From positions 62,001-126,000 of the forward strand of contig NZ_SDLT01000003.1 of the NCBI RefSeq assembly GCF_004522235.1: DNA of 64,000 bases, given 5' to 3'. Below the pieces are notes generated by a model. That model saw only the letters and a program-made list of their open reading frames with translations. It made no database searches and had not been told where the DNA came from. This document shows, one piece after another, positions 41,361 through 49,767 of this stretch (within the stretch, counting starts at the first letter, position 1; each line of letters starts with the position of its first letter). Source of the stretch: Amycolatopsis nivea (GTDB lineage Bacteria > Actinomycetota > Actinomycetes > Mycobacteriales > Pseudonocardiaceae). A program made the position numbers and the translations under genes.

Positions 41361-41410
41361 GTACCGATCGGTACTTAAAGCGACCGTAGCACTTCTGAAC
41401 CGACCGGTAC
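41361..41410. promoter_or_regulatory. Two TetR-type operators 36 bp apart
   Basis: GTACCGATCGGTAC (41361-41374) is a perfect 14-bp palindrome, and GAACCGACCGGTAC (41397-41410) is a close copy starting 36 bp later. They lie in the gap between the SDR and TetR genes and should bind the TetR protein encoded from 41431. Confidence 0.8.
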
Positions 41411-41430
41411 TGAAGGGGTATGCTGGCGAG

Positions 41431-42039
41431 GTGACCAGTCAGGACAAGGCGCACATCGGCCGACCGCGCGGATTCGACGCCGACGAGGCGCTCCGGCGCG
41501 CCATGCTGGTGTTCTGGGAGCAGGGCTACGAAGGAGCCAGCCTGGCTGACCTGACCGGGGCCATGGGCATCACGAAGACCAGCATGTACGCGGCTTTCGG
41601 CAACAAAGAGCAGCTGTTTCGCAAGGCATTGGCGCTCTACGACGAAGGCCCCGCCTCCTACGGCCCGCGAGCCTGGGCCGAGCCGACTGCCGCCAAGGTG
41701 GCCGCCGCGATACTCAACGGCGCCGTCCGAGCGACGACCGACCCCGATTGTCCACCCGGCTGCCTGGGCGTCCAAGGCTCATTGGCGGCCGGCGAACTAG
41801 GCCACCCCGCGCGCGAATTGCTCGTCGAGTGGCGAAATGCCGCGCGCCGAGCCCTGGAGAAGCGATTTCGACGCGCCATCGATGAACACGATTTGCCGCC
41901 AGATGCCGACCCGGCACGGCTGGCCCGCTACGTCATGACGGTCGCGTTCGGCATCGCCGTCGAAGCGGCAAGCGGCGCAACCCGAGAAGAACTGCAGGAA
42001 GTCGCCGACGCGGCCATGAGCAATTGGCCGCCTGCCTGA
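41431..42039 (+). CDS. TetR-family regulator of the divergent SDR
   Basis: The 202-residue regulator has its DNA-binding part at residues about 10-60 (GRPRGFDADEALRRAMLVFWEQGYEGASLADLTGAMGITKTSMYAAFGNKEQLFRKAL). The ligand domain contains a CPPGC pair (DPDCPPGCLGVQGSLAAGELG), a pattern common in TetR regulators of the AcrR/YcdC group that respond to electrophiles. GTG 41431 follows GGCGAG. Two operator palindromes precede it. Confidence 0.92.
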   Translation: MTSQDKAHIGRPRGFDADEALRRAMLVFWEQGYEGASLADLTGAMGITKTSMYAAFGNKEQLFRKALALYDEGPASYGPRAWAEPTAAKVAAAILNGAVRATTDPDCPPGCLGVQGSLAAGELGHPARELLVEWRNAARRALEKRFRRAIDEHDLPPDADPARLARYVMTVAFGIAVEAASGATREELQEVADAAMSNWPPA

Positions 42040-42042
42040 GCT

Positions 42043-42567
42043 TCAGCCTTTGCAGTAAAGGTCGACCGCGATGGTCATCCGAGCGCGAAACTCGTCGCGG
42101 GTCTCCGCGTCGTACTTGATCCCGATCGCCGTGCTGATCAGTGTCCCAGCGACATCGTCGGGCGAGCGACCCCCAACCGCCTCGATGACGAGCGCACGGA
42201 ACCGCGTCGGATACTCAGCAGGCATCGTGCCGAGCAACTCGGGATTCGAGTCGATCAGAACTCCGATCTCCGCAGCCATCGGCCCGACGTACCGACCGGC
42301 CCAGTGGGCGAACGCCTCGATCAGCCGCTCACGAAGCGGTTGCCGCAAATCGGCGAGAGCGACCCGAGCTGCCTCGATGCTTCCGTCGAGCGAATGCCGC
42401 ACGGTCGCGCGGAACAGCTCCGGCTTGGACGAGAAGTAGAAGTACAAGCCAGGACGCGAGATGTCCGCGGCCTTCGCGACGTCGTCCATGGACGCCTTGC
42501 GATAGCCGTAGCGCGCGAACACCTCCAGTGCCGAGTCCAGTACGTGCGTGCGCCGATCACTGCCCAT
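42043..42567 (-). CDS. TetR-family regulator
   Basis: A 174-residue repressor with helix-turn-helix THVLDSALEVFARYGYRKASMDDVAKAADISRPGLYFYFSSKPELFRATV and a short effector domain. It is divergent from the SDR gene at 42611 and converges with the previous TetR gene. An inverted repeat CTATAC...GTATAG lies in the gap. ATG 42567 is preferred over an in-frame start at 42582. Confidence 0.92.
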   Translation of the reverse strand: MGSDRRTHVLDSALEVFARYGYRKASMDDVAKAADISRPGLYFYFSSKPELFRATVRHSLDGSIEAARVALADLRQPLRERLIEAFAHWAGRYVGPMAAEIGVLIDSNPELLGTMPAEYPTRFRALVIEAVGGRSPDDVAGTLISTAIGIKYDAETRDEFRARMTIAVDLYCKG

Positions 42568-42574
42568 AGACACA

Positions 42575-42602
42575 CTATACAAACTACGTCCAATGAGTAT
42601 AG
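42575..42602. promoter_or_regulatory. Interrupted palindrome CTATAC-N16-GTATAG
   Basis: Arms at 42575-42580 and 42597-42602 lie between the divergent TetR and SDR genes. The right arm overlaps TATAGT, a -10-like box about 7 bp before the GTG at 42611, suggesting a leaderless SDR transcript controlled by the TetR protein. Confidence 0.6.
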
Positions 42603-42610
42603 TCCGAAGG

Positions 42611-43585
42611 GTGTCTCAATCCTCCTTGATCCGCACGGCCTTCGACGCCACCAGTACCGCCGACGACGTCATCGCGGGCCAGAACCTCACCGGTGTCCGC
42701 GCAATCGTCACCGGCGCCACGTCCGGCCTCGGTCGCGAAACAGCCCGCGCGCTCGCATCCGTCGGTGCGGACGTCACCTTGGCCGTACGCAACACCGCCC
42801 TTGGCGCAAGCGTCGCCGAGGAGATCGCCGCCTCCACCGGAAATCGAGCCGTCCGCGTCGCTCACCTCGAACTGGCCGACCTCGCCACCGTCACCCGCTT
42901 CACCGCACGCTGGGACGGCCCGCTGCACCTGCTGATCAACAATGCCGGCGTCATGCGTCCGACCCTGGGGCGCACTCCACAGGGTTGGGAACTGCAGTTT
43001 GCGACCAATCACCTCGGCCACTTCGCGCTGGCCCTGGGCCTGCACGACGCCCTGGCCGCAGGCGCGAATCAGCGAGGAACGGCCCGGATCGTCGCGGTGA
43101 CCTCCGGCGCGCACATGTACTCACCCGTTGTCTTTGATGACATCCACTTTACCCGCCGGGCCTACGATCCCCAATTGGCTTACGGGCAGTCGAAAACGGC
43201 CAACTCGCTGTTCGCCGTCGAAGCGACCCGCCGGTGGGCAGCCGACGGAATCGCCGCCAACGCGGTCAACCCCGGCGGAGTTTCCACTGGCCTGCAACGG
43301 GATTTCACCCAAGACTTGAAGAACCACTTGGACCGGCTCGAAGCCGCCGGAGTCTTCGCCTACAAGACTGTCGAACAAGGCGCGGCCACCACTCTCGTCG
43401 CCGCGACCGCCCCGGAATTCGCCCATAACGGTGGCCATTACCTGGATGACGGCAACGAATCCGCGACCGTTCCCAACGGCGTCGACCTGGCTGGCAACAG
43501 CCACTCCGTCAAACGCTGGGCCCGCGACGCCTCGGCCGCACAGCAGTTGTGGGAGGTGTCCCTAGACCTGGTCCGTCAACGCTGA
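42611..43585 (+). CDS. Short-chain dehydrogenase (retinol-dehydrogenase-like)
   Basis: The protein is about 324 residues and resembles the longer WWOX/retinol-dehydrogenase-like SDRs: GATSGLGRETARALAS, NNAGVMRPTLGRTPQGWELQFATNHLGHF, and catalytic YGQSK, followed by AVNPGGVSTGLQRDF. It is cytosolic and probably NADP-linked. A start at ATG 42593 is possible but would lie upstream of the -10-like box, so I favour GTG 42611. The facing TetR gene likely regulates it. Confidence 0.92.
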   Translation: MSQSSLIRTAFDATSTADDVIAGQNLTGVRAIVTGATSGLGRETARALASVGADVTLAVRNTALGASVAEEIAASTGNRAVRVAHLELADLATVTRFTARWDGPLHLLINNAGVMRPTLGRTPQGWELQFATNHLGHFALALGLHDALAAGANQRGTARIVAVTSGAHMYSPVVFDDIHFTRRAYDPQLAYGQSKTANSLFAVEATRRWAADGIAANAVNPGGVSTGLQRDFTQDLKNHLDRLEAAGVFAYKTVEQGAATTLVAATAPEFAHNGGHYLDDGNESATVPNGVDLAGNSHSVKRWARDASAAQQLWEVSLDLVRQR

Positions 43586-43761
43586 CGAGGCCCGCTGGAG
43601 ATCCGTCACTGTCAGCGAAAGCACGTTTGTTGCCACAAGCGCGTGTCTCACGTTCGCTAGGTTTTAGCCGTGCACACGACAGATTGAGCCGCGGACCCGT
43701 GGTTGCCATCGCAGGTCGCACCAATCCGCGGAACGGCATTCTCGAGAGATCACCGTGCAAG

Positions 43762-45564
43762 TCAGGCCGTCGGCCGCCCCGCTCCCGCGTAGTCGTCGCC
43801 GGGCTTCCGATACGGATGGACTTGCACCGCCTGCCCAGTCTGCGGCGCGTCGATCATCTGCTGATTCCCGATGTACAGCCCGACGTGATGGATCTTCGCA
43901 GCGGGCGCACCGTAGAAGATCAAATCGCCCAACTGGGGTTCGCTCACATGGGGAACGCTGCGGAATTGCGTATCCGCCGTCCGCATCAGCTTGACGTCAG
44001 CGCTCGCGTAAGCAGCGGTCGTCAGACCGGAACAGTCGAAGCCCGGATCGGCGTCTCGAGTGCCATTGCCGCCCCAGACGTACGGCAGACCAATCTGGTC
44101 AATCGCGAAGTCGACCGCAGTGAGCACCGCGGGATTAGGCGGCTGATCGCTCTGGCCGACCGTGCCGTAGACGTTGGTCGTCGCAAGCGTCCGATGCAAG
44201 ACGACCGGTGCCGGCTCCAACGTGGCGACCCCGTTCCACCAATCCGTCGCCAGATCGCGACCATTCGCACAGAGCGCGCGCCCAGCCGTGAGCGCCGAAT
44301 CATCGATGTTCTGAATGTCAGGCTTGCCGCCGGACGCACTGCGCTGCCACTTGCTCCACACCGCAGGAGAGAGCTGCAACGGCCCTGCGGCCCCCGGCGT
44401 CGAAACAGGCCGGTGATAGAAGTCGAGAACCTCCACCGTGCCAAGCGGTTTCGCGAGAGTCCCGTTTTCCCCGACCCGATTACCCTGCGCCCGCCCATGA
44501 TCGCTGGTGATCTTCCCGATCGCGGCGAGGGTGATCCAGGACAGGTGACAGTCAGGCTGCTCCTTGCTGAGCGTGACGGTCGCCTGCGCGTACCCGTTCA
44601 TCGCCCGCAACGGGATATCGAGCCACTGACTGGTCCGCGACGCCCACGCCCCGAACTCCCCGGCCCGCGGCACCCCAGGCTGGGACGGCACCACCGACGT
44701 CGGCGCAGTCGCGACCGGAGCCGTCTTCGAGGTACTCGGAACCAATGACGACGTCGCCGCGACGTTCCCGGAATTCGCATCACCGGCACCGCCGCCCGGC
44801 AAAACCCGCACCGCGACAACCAACGCCGCGACGACCACCACAACCGCCGCCAACGTCACCACGGCCCGCCGATTCCGCGCGAGAAAACCCTGCCTCGCCG
44901 AACGTGCGCCTCCTTCGCCCTCCGAGGCTTGGCCCCCGTCGCCATTTAACGGCGACGCACTGGTCAGCTCAGGCGAGTCGCCTTCCCTCGACGACTCGCC
45001 AGCCAGCCCGGAGGTTTCGCCACTCAGCGGCGACTCGCTGGTCGACCCAGGATTTTCGCCACTCGCTGGCGACGAGTCACTGACCGACGAAGGACCGGAG
45101 CCACCCGATTCGTCATTCACCGGCGATGCCTCACCGGCGGACGAACCACCCGTGCAGACTGTTTCGCCACTCAGCGGCGACACACTGCTCGAGCCAGCAT
45201 TCTCGCCACCCGCTGGCGACGACTCGCGGACTGACGAAGGACCGGAGCCGACTTGTTCGCCGTTCACCGGCGATGCCTCACTGGCGGACGAACCACCCGC
45301 GTCGACTGTTTCGCCACTCAGCGGCGACACGCTAGTCGACCCAGGATTTTCGCCACTCGCTGGCGAAGATTCACCCACCGACGAAGGACCGGAGCCGCCC
45401 GATTCGCCAGTAACCGGCGACGCCCCACCGGCGAACGAAGGACCGGAGCCAGCCGATTCGCCGCTAACCGGCAACGAACCCGCGCCCCCAGGCTCCCCAC
45501 CGGCAACCGCACCAGGCGTGGCCTGCGATTCGCCATCCAGCGGCGATCTCCCGGCCCCGTCCAT
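43762..45564 (-). CDS. Transglycosylase/NlpC-P60 wall hydrolase with repeat tail
   Basis: A 600-residue cell-wall enzyme. Residues 1-230 form a Ser/Gly/Pro/Glu-rich tail with three 49-residue superrepeats, each with SPASGE, SPLSGE and SPVNGE-like motifs. One membrane helix follows (about 233-252), preceded by basic RSARQGFLARNRR, so the tail should be cytoplasmic and the rest outside. The outer part has a lytic-transglycosylase-like domain (WLDIPLRAMNGYAQATVTL, GPLQLSPAVWSKWQR) and a NlpC/P60 peptidase with Cys in FDCSGLTTAAYA and His in KIHHVGLYIGN. It would cut glycan strands and stem peptides. ATG at 45564 overlaps the stop of the nucleoside hydrolase gene by 1 base. Confidence 0.9.
   Translation of the reverse strand: MDGAGRSPLDGESQATPGAVAGGEPGGAGSLPVSGESAGSGPSFAGGASPVTGESGGSGPSSVGESSPASGENPGSTSVSPLSGETVDAGGSSASEASPVNGEQVGSGPSSVRESSPAGGENAGSSSVSPLSGETVCTGGSSAGEASPVNDESGGSGPSSVSDSSPASGENPGSTSESPLSGETSGLAGESSREGDSPELTSASPLNGDGGQASEGEGGARSARQGFLARNRRAVVTLAAVVVVVAALVVAVRVLPGGGAGDANSGNVAATSSLVPSTSKTAPVATAPTSVVPSQPGVPRAGEFGAWASRTSQWLDIPLRAMNGYAQATVTLSKEQPDCHLSWITLAAIGKITSDHGRAQGNRVGENGTLAKPLGTVEVLDFYHRPVSTPGAAGPLQLSPAVWSKWQRSASGGKPDIQNIDDSALTAGRALCANGRDLATDWWNGVATLEPAPVVLHRTLATTNVYGTVGQSDQPPNPAVLTAVDFAIDQIGLPYVWGGNGTRDADPGFDCSGLTTAAYASADVKLMRTADTQFRSVPHVSEPQLGDLIFYGAPAAKIHHVGLYIGNQQMIDAPQTGQAVQVHPYRKPGDDYAGAGRPTA
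44939..45546. repeat. Twelve in-frame TTCGCC-N6-GGCGA palindromes
   Basis: About twelve copies lie in the N-terminal coding part of the NlpC/P60 gene, including exact TTCGCCACTCAGCGGCGA at 45016, 45163 and 45310. Copies 45163 and 45310, as well as 45016, are 147 bp apart, the 49-residue superrepeat. Read on the minus strand the palindrome encodes SPLSGE or variants. The same palindrome occurs in intergenic gaps from 47 to 62 kb. Confidence 0.93.
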
Positions 45565-46511
45565 CACCGGCCCCCGGCGAGTCTCGACAGCACGAACTCG
45601 CGCAGCACGTCCAGTTCCGTATCCACCGCCACCTCGATCGGCCGCCCGGTGGGCCTGTTCGGGACCGCCCGCCGGTCGACGATCGTCATGCCGCGGGTCG
45701 GGCCGAGGCCGGCGTCGATGTCGACCGGGTAGGTCTCCGTGTGCAGGATGCCCGGGCGGATCGCCTCGGCGACGGCCACCGCGTCGTGCATGACGATGCC
45801 TTCGTAGCCGAGCACCTGGCGGTAGTGCGCCAGGTAGTCCGGGGTGAACGAGTTCAGCGCCTGCCCGACCGGTCCGGACGCGGCGAGTTTCGCCAGCCAC
45901 GTGCTGTCGACCGCGCACCGGTGGGTGAGATCGAGGGGAACCATCACGCACGGAACGTCGTCCTCGGCGATCACGCGTCGTGCCGCGTCTGGGTCGGCCC
46001 AGATGTTGAATTCGGAGACCGCGGTCGAGTTGCCGAGCGCGATCGCGCCGCCCATCAGGACGATGCGCGCGATCTTCGAACGCACCCCGGGGTGGGCCGC
46101 GAGCAGGGCGGCGATGTTCGTGAGCGGGCCGATCGGCGCGATGGTCACCGGTTCGTCCGAGGCTTCGAGCAGCGAGACCATCAGGCTGACCGCGTCGGAA
46201 TCCTCGAGCGGACGGGTGGCGTCGGGCAGCGAAGCGGCGTGCCCGGAAAGTCCGTCGGAGCCGTGGACGGTGCTCGACCGGTGCAGTTCGCGGTACAGGA
46301 GCGGCCGCGAGGCACCCGCGGCGACCGGGACGTCCGGGCGGTCGCACATCTGCAGCAGCCGGCGCGCGTTCGCGGTGGTCGTGGCCAGCGGTACGTTGCC
46401 GAAGACAGTCGTCACGCCCAGCAGGTCGACGTCCGCCGACCTCGCGGCCAGTGCGATCGCGAAAGCATCATCGACGCCGGGGTCGGTGTCGATGATCAGC
46501 TTGGTCCCCAT
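45564..46511 (-). CDS. Inosine/uridine-preferring nucleoside hydrolase
   Basis: The 315-residue enzyme hydrolyses the N-glycosidic bond of nucleosides. Its calcium-site motif DTDPGVDDAFAIALA starts at residue 8, FGNVPL follows, then APIGPLTNIA, VLMGGAI, SEFNIWADPDAA and the late MHDAVAVA that holds the last metal aspartate. ATG 46511 follows AAGGGGAG. It overlaps the NlpC/P60 gene downstream, so both are probably co-transcribed, though their functions are unrelated. Confidence 0.95.
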   Translation of the reverse strand: MGTKLIIDTDPGVDDAFAIALAARSADVDLLGVTTVFGNVPLATTTANARRLLQMCDRPDVPVAAGASRPLLYRELHRSSTVHGSDGLSGHAASLPDATRPLEDSDAVSLMVSLLEASDEPVTIAPIGPLTNIAALLAAHPGVRSKIARIVLMGGAIALGNSTAVSEFNIWADPDAARRVIAEDDVPCVMVPLDLTHRCAVDSTWLAKLAASGPVGQALNSFTPDYLAHYRQVLGYEGIVMHDAVAVAEAIRPGILHTETYPVDIDAGLGPTRGMTIVDRRAVPNRPTGRPIEVAVDTELDVLREFVLSRLAGGR

Positions 46512-46563
46512 CCTGCTCCCCTTGCGTGTGGCCGGCCGTCGTCCACAGGTTACGGTCAAGGGC

Positions 46564-47319
46564 ATGACGTCGATGTGGGGTGCGCCCGCGTTGTCGCGCG
46601 TGCGCGCCTGGCGGCGGGCCCGGCGGGACCCGCACCAGGCGAAGTTCCTGACGGCCGACTCGCTGCGCTGGATCCTGCGCAATCGCGCGTACACGCCGTG
46701 GTACCTCGTGCGCTATTACCGGCTGCTCAAATTCCGCATCGCGAACCCGCACATCATCCTGCGCGGCATGCTGTTCCTCGGCAAGAACGTCGAGATCCAC
46801 TGCCGTCCCGGATACGGCCGGATGGAGATCGGCCGCTGGGTGCACATCGGCGACGGCAACGCCATCCGCTGTCACGAGGGGTCCCTTCGCATCGGCGACA
46901 AGTCGGTGTTCGGACGGCAGAACGTGATCAACTGCTATCTCGACATCGAGCTCGGCGCCGCCACGCTCGTCGCCGACTGGGTGTACATCTGCGACTTCGA
47001 CCACGTGACGGCGGACATCCACGTGCCGATCAAGGACCAGGGCATCGTCAAGTCGCCGGTCCGGATCGGCCCGGACACCTGGCTCGGCACGAAGGTCAGC
47101 GTCCTCAAGGGCACGCGCGTCGGCCGCGGCAGCGTGCTCGGTGCGCACGCCGTGGTGCGCGGTGACATTCCGGACTACTCGATCGCGGTCGGTTCACCGG
47201 CCCGGGTGGTTCGCAACCGCGAGGACGACTACGCCGCGGATGCGGCCCGGCGTGAGGCCGTCGCGGACATGGCGCGCAAGGCGAACAAGGCACTGCAGAA
47301 AACGCTCGGCGACAGCTGA
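46564..47319 (+). CDS. Hexapeptide-repeat (left-handed beta-helix) acyltransferase
   Basis: A 251-residue protein whose middle (about residues 75-215) carries hexapeptide turns such as IGRWVHIGDGN, IGDKSVFGRQN, IGPDTWLGTKVSVLKGTRVGRGSVLGAHAVV, ending with IPDYSIAVGSPARVV. The N-terminus (FLTADSLRWILRNRAYTPWYLVRYYRLLKF) is basic and amphipathic, as in acyltransferases acting near the membrane. It resembles acyltransferases linked to methylglucose lipopolysaccharide in mycobacteria, an impression from memory. The histidine in DFDHVTADIH may be catalytic. Confidence 0.85.
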   Translation: MTSMWGAPALSRVRAWRRARRDPHQAKFLTADSLRWILRNRAYTPWYLVRYYRLLKFRIANPHIILRGMLFLGKNVEIHCRPGYGRMEIGRWVHIGDGNAIRCHEGSLRIGDKSVFGRQNVINCYLDIELGAATLVADWVYICDFDHVTADIHVPIKDQGIVKSPVRIGPDTWLGTKVSVLKGTRVGRGSVLGAHAVVRGDIPDYSIAVGSPARVVRNREDDYAADAARREAVADMARKANKALQKTLGDS

Positions 47320-47385
47320 CACCAGCGCAGTCGCACGTCGATTTCGGCGGCGAAAACAACCTGACAGCGTCGATAGCCTCGCCTT

Positions 47386-47730
47386 ATGAGCGAAGCCCTC
47401 AGCCGACACGTCGCAGCCTTCAACAACCGTGACTTGCAAGGCCTCCTCGACGGCTTCACCGAGGACGCGGTCTGGATCACCGGCAGCAGCGTCGTGCGCG
47501 GACGCGAGGAACTCACCGAGTTGTTCAGCGGTGCCATGGAACAACTTCTTCCGACGCTGAAGGTCGAGAACGTTCTCGCGGACGGTGATCAGATTGCCGC
47601 CCAACTGACCGAACGGCTCACCCACAACGGCGAAGACCAGGTTTTCGCCATCGCCGGGTTCTATCGACTGTCCGGAGACCGCATCAAGTCGGCGAAGATC
47701 TACCGCGAGGGCAGCGCCGAACTCGACTGA
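47386..47730 (+). CDS. SnoaL/NTF2-like protein
   Basis: A 114-residue cone-shaped NTF2-like domain: HVAAFNNRDLQGLLDGFTEDAVWITGSSVVRGREELTELFSGAM, then VENVLADGDQIAAQL and FAIAGFYRLSGDRIKSAKIYREGSAEL, the standard strand order of SnoaL-like proteins. Such domains act as isomerases, hydrolases or ligand binders; no catalytic residues can be assigned here. Confidence 0.9.
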   Translation: MSEALSRHVAAFNNRDLQGLLDGFTEDAVWITGSSVVRGREELTELFSGAMEQLLPTLKVENVLADGDQIAAQLTERLTHNGEDQVFAIAGFYRLSGDRIKSAKIYREGSAELD

Positions 47731-47736
47731 CCGGTG

Positions 47737-47754
47737 TTGCCGTTTTTTGGCGAA
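47737..47754. repeat. TTGCCGTTTTTTGGCGAA palindrome copy
   Basis: A degenerate copy of the TTCGCC-N6-GGCGAA palindrome lies 6 bp after the SnoaL-like gene and could fold as a small terminator hairpin. It is the leftmost intergenic copy I found. Confidence 0.65.
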
Positions 47755-47838
47755 TCGCGCTGACCTGCGGAAACGTGAGCCCGTGCGGCCCGATTAGCCG
47801 GTCGACGGCAGGGGAGCGGCCTACCTGGATGCCCGTGA

Positions 47839-48363
47839 CTAGCCGTCCCTGCCCGACGGCTCCGACAGCGCCTTCGCCACTACATCGTCGATAAAGGCTG
47901 TCTTTGCTGAGGTGTAAGCAGCGCGATCGGTGAGGAAGCGATGGGCGAGTGAGCGCTTCAGCGTCGCGTAGGCCTGCGCCGTGCTCGGGTGGGTGCGCAG
48001 AAAGTCCCGGAACGCGAGTACCCGAGCGAGATTCTCGTTGTCGGCTGCGCAGACGTAGAGGTGGTGCGGTGGACTGTCCGGAGGCCGAGTGAAGGCTTCT
48101 CGACCGGGAATGCCGAGATCGCCTCTGTGCCGATAGCCGATCGTCAGAAAACTGGCGACAACAGCGGGCAGATCGTTGCGAGTGGCGATCACGACGGCCA
48201 GGTCGATGATCGGTTTAGCGGCCAGCCCGGGGACCGCGGTGCTGCCGACATGCTCGACGCGCTGCGCGAGTCCGCCCACCGCCGCGGTGATGCGGTCGCG
48301 GAGGCTGGCGAAGACCTGAGGCCATCGTGGGTCGTAGTCCACGATCTCGACTGGCGCGTCCAC
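47839..48363 (-). CDS. GrpB-family (UPF0157) nucleotidyltransferase-like protein
   Basis: This 174-residue protein matches the GrpB/UPF0157 family: VEIVDYDPRWPQVFASLRDRI, AQRVEHVGSTAVPGLAAKPIIDLAVVI (the GSTAVPG nucleotidyltransferase-fold signature with following DxD-like acid), and a C-terminal YATLKRSLAHRFLTDRAAYTSAKTAFI. The family has a nucleotidyltransferase fold, and many members are fused to CoaE; this one stands alone. Substrate unknown. Confidence 0.92.
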   Translation of the reverse strand: MDAPVEIVDYDPRWPQVFASLRDRITAAVGGLAQRVEHVGSTAVPGLAAKPIIDLAVVIATRNDLPAVVASFLTIGYRHRGDLGIPGREAFTRPPDSPPHHLYVCAADNENLARVLAFRDFLRTHPSTAQAYATLKRSLAHRFLTDRAAYTSAKTAFIDDVVAKALSEPSGRDG

Positions 48364-48449
48364 TCAGATCGTCCTCTTGGCTCGTGCTCTCGCCGGGCCA
48401 CCCATCGCCTGGTCACGGCTTCGCAGGGCGTCGGGTGGACACCGGTGCC

Positions 48450-49727
48450 TCAGAGCAGGAAATGGAACAACGGACTCCCCGGTTCCACCCGCTCGACCTG
48501 CAGCGGGCTCTTCTCCAGCCGCGCCAGCAGCCCGGGCAGGTCCGCGCGCCGCGGGATCTCGACGCCGATCAGTGCCGGACCGATCTCCCGGTTGTTGCGC
48601 TTCACGTACTCGAACCGCGTGATGTCGTCCTCCGGCCCGAGGATTTCGTCAAGGAACCGCCGGAGCGCGCCGGGTTCCTGCGGGAAGCTGACGAGGAAGT
48701 AGTGCTTCAGCCCCTCGTGCATCAGCGAGCGTTCGAGGACTTCGCTGTACCGGCTGACGTCGTTGTTGCCGCCGGACACAATGCACACCACCGTCTGCCC
48801 CTGCTCGACCTGCACGCTGGTCCCGAGCGAAGCGGCCGCGAGCGCGCCCGCGGGTTCGGCGATGATGCCGTCCGACTGGTACATCGACAGCATTTCCGTG
48901 CACACCGCGCCCTCGGCGACGGACGTCAGCTCCGCGCCGCTGTCACGGATCAACGGGAACGTCACCTGGCCGGCCTCGCGGACCGCGGCACCGTCCACGA
49001 ACGGGTCCACCGCGTCGATCCGCACCGGTTCGCCCGCTTCAAGAGCCGCCGCCATGCACATCGCACCTGCCGGTTCGACGCCGACGACCCGGATGTCCGG
49101 ATGCCGCTCGCGAACCCACGTCGCGATCCCAGCCAGCAACCCTCCGCCGCCCACAGGCACCACCAGGACATCCGGCACAAAGCCGAGCTGCGAAACCACT
49201 TCAAGCGCGACAGTGCCCTGACCGGCGACAGTGCGTACGTCGTCGAACGCCGGCACGAGCGTCGCTCCAGTGCGGTGGGCGTCATCCTTAGCCGCGGCGA
49301 AGGCGTCTTCGTACGTCTCGCCAACGACGATGACCTCGATGTGCGCGCCACCGAGAGCCGCGATGCGTTCACGCTTTTGCCGCGGCGTCGTGCCCGGCAC
49401 GTACACGCGACCGTTCGCCCCTAAGCGGCGACACGCGTACGCGACGCCTTGTGCGTGGTTGCCCGCGCTCGCGCAGACGACACCGCGCTCCCGCGTCGAA
49501 GCGTCGAGCTGCACGATGAAGTTGTACGCGCCGCGGATCTTGTACGAGCGGACCGTCTGCTGGTCTTCGCGCTTAAGCCAGACGCGCGCGTCTACGCGGG
49601 ACGAGAGACGCGCGTTGGGCTCCAGGGGCGTACGTGTGACCACGCCCGCGAGCCGTTCGGCGGCCTGTTCGACCAGTTCTGCGTTCACCGTGTCGATGTC
49701 GTGCACTCGGGTGAATGTACTTCGCAC
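48450..49727 (-). CDS. ilvA: Threonine ammonia-lyase (dehydratase)
   Basis: A 425-residue pyridoxal-phosphate enzyme converting threonine to 2-oxobutanoate for isoleucine synthesis. The PLP lysine is K63 in VRSYKIRGAYN, the phosphate loop is VGGGGLLAGIATWV, and SGGNNDVSRYSEV ends the catalytic domain. The C-terminal 80 residues form one ACT-like regulatory domain (YFLVSFPQEPGALRRFLDEIL, PALIGVEIPRRADLPGLLARLE), the short actinobacterial form. Start is GTG at 49727, or GTG 49706. It is separate from other branched-chain genes here. Confidence 0.95.
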   Translation of the reverse strand: MRSTFTRVHDIDTVNAELVEQAAERLAGVVTRTPLEPNARLSSRVDARVWLKREDQQTVRSYKIRGAYNFIVQLDASTRERGVVCASAGNHAQGVAYACRRLGANGRVYVPGTTPRQKRERIAALGGAHIEVIVVGETYEDAFAAAKDDAHRTGATLVPAFDDVRTVAGQGTVALEVVSQLGFVPDVLVVPVGGGGLLAGIATWVRERHPDIRVVGVEPAGAMCMAAALEAGEPVRIDAVDPFVDGAAVREAGQVTFPLIRDSGAELTSVAEGAVCTEMLSMYQSDGIIAEPAGALAAASLGTSVQVEQGQTVVCIVSGGNNDVSRYSEVLERSLMHEGLKHYFLVSFPQEPGALRRFLDEILGPEDDITRFEYVKRNNREIGPALIGVEIPRRADLPGLLARLEKSPLQVERVEPGSPLFHFLL

Positions 49728-49767
49728 CCGGTGAACACGTCCGGGGCACTCAGGTCACTGGCCGCGT

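Noticed and set aside
35796..43600. Biosynthetic gene cluster suggested by SDRs, TetR regulators and a CMD-like protein
   Set aside because: There is no polyketide, peptide or terpene synthase, and each unit has its own regulator and operator.
44939..45546. Regular palindromes with spacers resembling a CRISPR array
   Set aside because: The spacers are themselves repeated in a 147-bp superrepeat, and the stretch is an open frame joined to a membrane helix and enzyme domains.
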